This document shows positions 62,110-64,000 of a stretch of 64,000 nucleotides of DNA, one piece after another. The stretch comes from Chrysoperla carnea. Lineage: Eukaryota > Arthropoda > Insecta > Neuroptera > Chrysopidae. Position 1 is the first letter of the stretch, and each line of letters begins with the position of its first letter. Where the stretch lies: positions 40,025,935 through 40,089,934 of the forward strand of contig NC_058338.1 in the NCBI RefSeq assembly GCF_905475395.1, written 5' to 3'. The translations under genes were made by a program, and so were the position numbers. The notes beneath the pieces were generated by a model that was given only the letters and a program-made list of their open reading frames with translations, searched no databases and had not been told where the DNA came from.

Positions 62110-62640
62110 TTTATAACCTTAAATAAAAATTTAAAAATATATCTTAATATTTATTTTGATTGTGTTGACATCTATGTATGATTTTATTAACAACATATAA
62201 CTTCACGGTTTGTTCATCTTCGAGTACTGTGTTGTATAAAAATAATTGGATTGCATAAAAAATTTTTGGACCTTAGGATCGGAAAAATATGAAAATTTAA
62301 CGTCTGTTGCAAATTAAGAAATATTTTGTTTCAAGTTGATTTTTCGACAAACGACGCCAAAGTACGCGCGGTGGGTATGTTTCGTTTAATGTACATATTT
62401 TGGAGTCAAGTTGACGTCAATTCTGCATTTTAACAATACTCATCGAATGCAGTTCTTATCTCTTATGCAAGTTTGTGAAAGAATTTAAATTTTACAATGT
62501 GTTCAATAATGAATGTTAATAGTTTTTTCTAAATAGTGAAAAACATATGAAATAAAATTTTTCACGTTTATCAGTTAATAAAATTACAGACCCATATTTT
62601 TCAATTTGCCACAACCACAGCGGAAAGATATTTTTCCGCT
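62110..62640. promoter_or_regulatory. Region upstream of Rrp45, possibly a shared divergent promoter
   Basis: About 530 bases separate the Rrp45 ATG from a possible plus-strand start at 62641. It includes a GC-richer patch near 62345-62385 (ACGACGCC, ACGCGCGG) in AT-rich surroundings. No defined core-promoter element was recognised. Confidence 0.35.
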
Positions 62641-62680
62641 ATGAACTCGGCTTGTAAAAATATTTTGGACTATATGCACG
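62641..62680 (+). CDS. Candidate first coding exon of an unidentified plus-strand gene
   Basis: ATG at 62641 opens MNSACKNILDYMH and reaches a good donor, CACG/GTAAGA, after 40 bases. Composition is more gene-like than its surroundings, and the position, head-to-head with Rrp45, suits a divergent pair. I do not recognise the peptide, and no matching second exon is visible before the window ends. It may be chance. Confidence 0.3.
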
Positions 62681-63189
62681 GTAAGAGTATACATGCTGTA
62701 ATCAAATAATATGTTATTTTTAACTCTAATGTTAATTTTAACGCGAGATATTCTCGTTATAAAATATTGTGTATTCTTGTAATAAAGTCTGTGTTAAAAT
62801 AGATATCTCTCTTCAACTACCAATATTCTAAGTATAGTTTTGTCTCTTCAGCAATAAAATTGTTTAACTCTGAGTTATTATATCTTAATAATTCAATCAA
62901 CGAGTTAAAAACACAATCTCTCCTATGCTCTCCATATTAGTAATCCAAACTTTAATTTAATTTATTTCGAGTCAATCGACTTTTTTTTATGTTTATTGTA
63001 TTATAATATTCTTAATAACTATAAAAAAATTTAGAACTTTCTGACACTACCCATAGCGAAACAAGCAACTTAAGTAAAAAATTTTCATTTTTTTGTAAAA
63101 GTAATAAAACGCCAGTATCAAAATTGGAACAAACTTTGAAATGTTTGAATATTAAGAACATATATAATATTATTAACCTACTTCAAACA
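62681..63189. other. AT-rich stretch without recognised feature
   Basis: No exon, RNA gene or repeat was recognised. It would be first-intron sequence if the candidate exon at 62641 is real. Confidence 0.5.
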
Positions 63190-63500
63190 AAAACGGAGGA
63201 GGTTATCAATTCGACTGTATTTTTTTTTTTGGTTATGTTTGTTACCTCAGAACTTTCGACTGGGTGAACCGATTTTGATGATTCCTTATCTATTTGAAAG
63301 CTCGTGCTTCCCGTGTGGTCCTATTTCATTTCAGTCCAGTTCTGACAACGGCATCCATGAGAAAACCATAAAAATCTTAAATTTGCATTAAGTATGCACG
63401 ACAGGAAGACGAATAACTCAATATCACGCCAACCGATTTCGATGATTCTTTTTTTAGTTACAATAGTAAATGAAATTCAGATTCACTAAAAATCACTAAA
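63190..63500 (+). mobile_element. Interspersed repeat fragment next to the foldback element
   Basis: Contains AAAACGGAGGAGGTTATCAA and two copies of the phrase AACCGATTT(T/C)GATGATTC (near 63269 and 63437), a style common in insect repeats. No coding frame is present. It may belong to the same element as the foldback that follows. Confidence 0.45.
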
Positions 63501-63822
63501 TAAAAAAACATTTAACAAAAAGAAAACCGACTTCGAAAGAAAAACTTTTCCAAAATAAATTAATATGCACTAAAAAGTAAAAAAATTATTTATAATATGT
63601 AAAATGATTGTTATTCTTGGAGTCGGTGTCATACAAGGAAACAACTCTGACAGAACAGTTTACCTTTACTACATTGGCTTGGCTGACACCGACTTCAAAA
63701 ATAACAATAATTTTAACTACATTATATTATAAATTATTTTTTTACTTTTTAGTGCATATTAATTTGTTTTGGAAAAGTTTTTCTTTTGAAATCGGTTTTC
63801 TTTTTGTTAAATGTTTTTTTAT
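63500..63822. mobile_element. Foldback/MITE element with arms of about 150 bp
   Basis: The left arm begins AAAAAAACATTTAACAAAAAG and runs through AATATGCACTAAAAAGTAAA to GGAGTCGGTGTCA. The right arm is its near-perfect reverse complement, from TGACACCGACTTC back to CTTTTTGTTAAATGTTTTTTT, with only scattered mismatches. The centre is about 35-40 bases. High arm identity suggests a fairly recent insertion or gene conversion between arms. No transposase is encoded; the 74-codon plus-strand frame is a by-product. Confidence 0.85.
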
Positions 63823-64000
63823 AGATATGTAATAATATTTTATGATTAAGATAATATCAGAGAATAGGTAAAGTGTTAATATTCTATGATTAAGAAGCGA
63901 TATTTAAATCCACATCAAAAATTTAAAGATTGCACAATTCTTTGCAATTCTTCATGCAACTAGCAAAAAATTTAAAATTTATTAAAAATTTCCAATCCAA
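63823..64000. other. Window end, AT-rich
   Basis: Nothing recognised. Confidence 0.6.

Noticed and set aside
1-64000. CRISPR arrays, operons, bacterial promoters or phage genes
   Set aside because: No spaced direct repeats, and all real genes are spliced nuclear genes of an animal.

Overview
The window is AT-rich nuclear DNA from an insect or close arthropod. Spliced genes with GT-AG introns, long A/T tracts, small inverted-repeat transposons and a tRNA-derived SINE all point that way. So do four protein genes whose nearest recognisable relatives are Drosophila genes. The order of insect cannot be told from the sequence. There are no bacterial operons, CRISPR arrays or rRNA genes. Almost all single-frame ORFs here are chance or shadow frames; the real genes are short exons, which I joined by hand from splice signals, reading phase and protein homology.

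Layout. 1-10754: no recognisable gene; probably the 3' flank or 3' UTR of the next gene. 10755-20633 (minus): mei-P26, seven coding exons, 891 residues, RING-B-box-coiled coil-NHL. A likely non-coding first exon ends at 21161. 21.3-26.2 kb: intergenic, with a foldback repeat. 26213-49591 (minus): Dsp1, an HMGB protein with a polyglutamine N-terminus, two HMG boxes and an acidic tail, in five coding exons with an 18-kb second intron; a duplicated terminal exon would give a tail-less isoform. 49.6-51.3 kb: less AT-rich DNA, probably the Dsp1 leader and promoter. 54324-57116 (plus): Sap30, three exons, 170 residues. 59760-62109 (minus): Rrp45 (EXOSC9), four exons, 425 residues. 62641-62680 (plus): a possible first coding exon of another gene, divergent from Rrp45. 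The right end (63.2-63.82 kb) is transposon-derived.

The four genes are not one pathway. mei-P26 and Rrp45 act on RNA (translational repression; exosome decay and processing). Dsp1 and Sap30 act on chromatin (Polycomb/Dorsal co-repression; Sin3-HDAC). Their adjacency looks like ordinary eukaryotic gene order.

The best leads are: the duplicated alternative last exon of Dsp1; a 298-bp tRNA-derived SINE inside an older repeat, bounded by a 13-bp target duplication, with an uninterrupted copy of that repeat 49 kb away; an open extension past a mei-P26 splice site that would give an NHL-less protein; a possible uORF whose stop overlaps the mei-P26 start codon; and four foldback elements. I found no convincing wholly new system.
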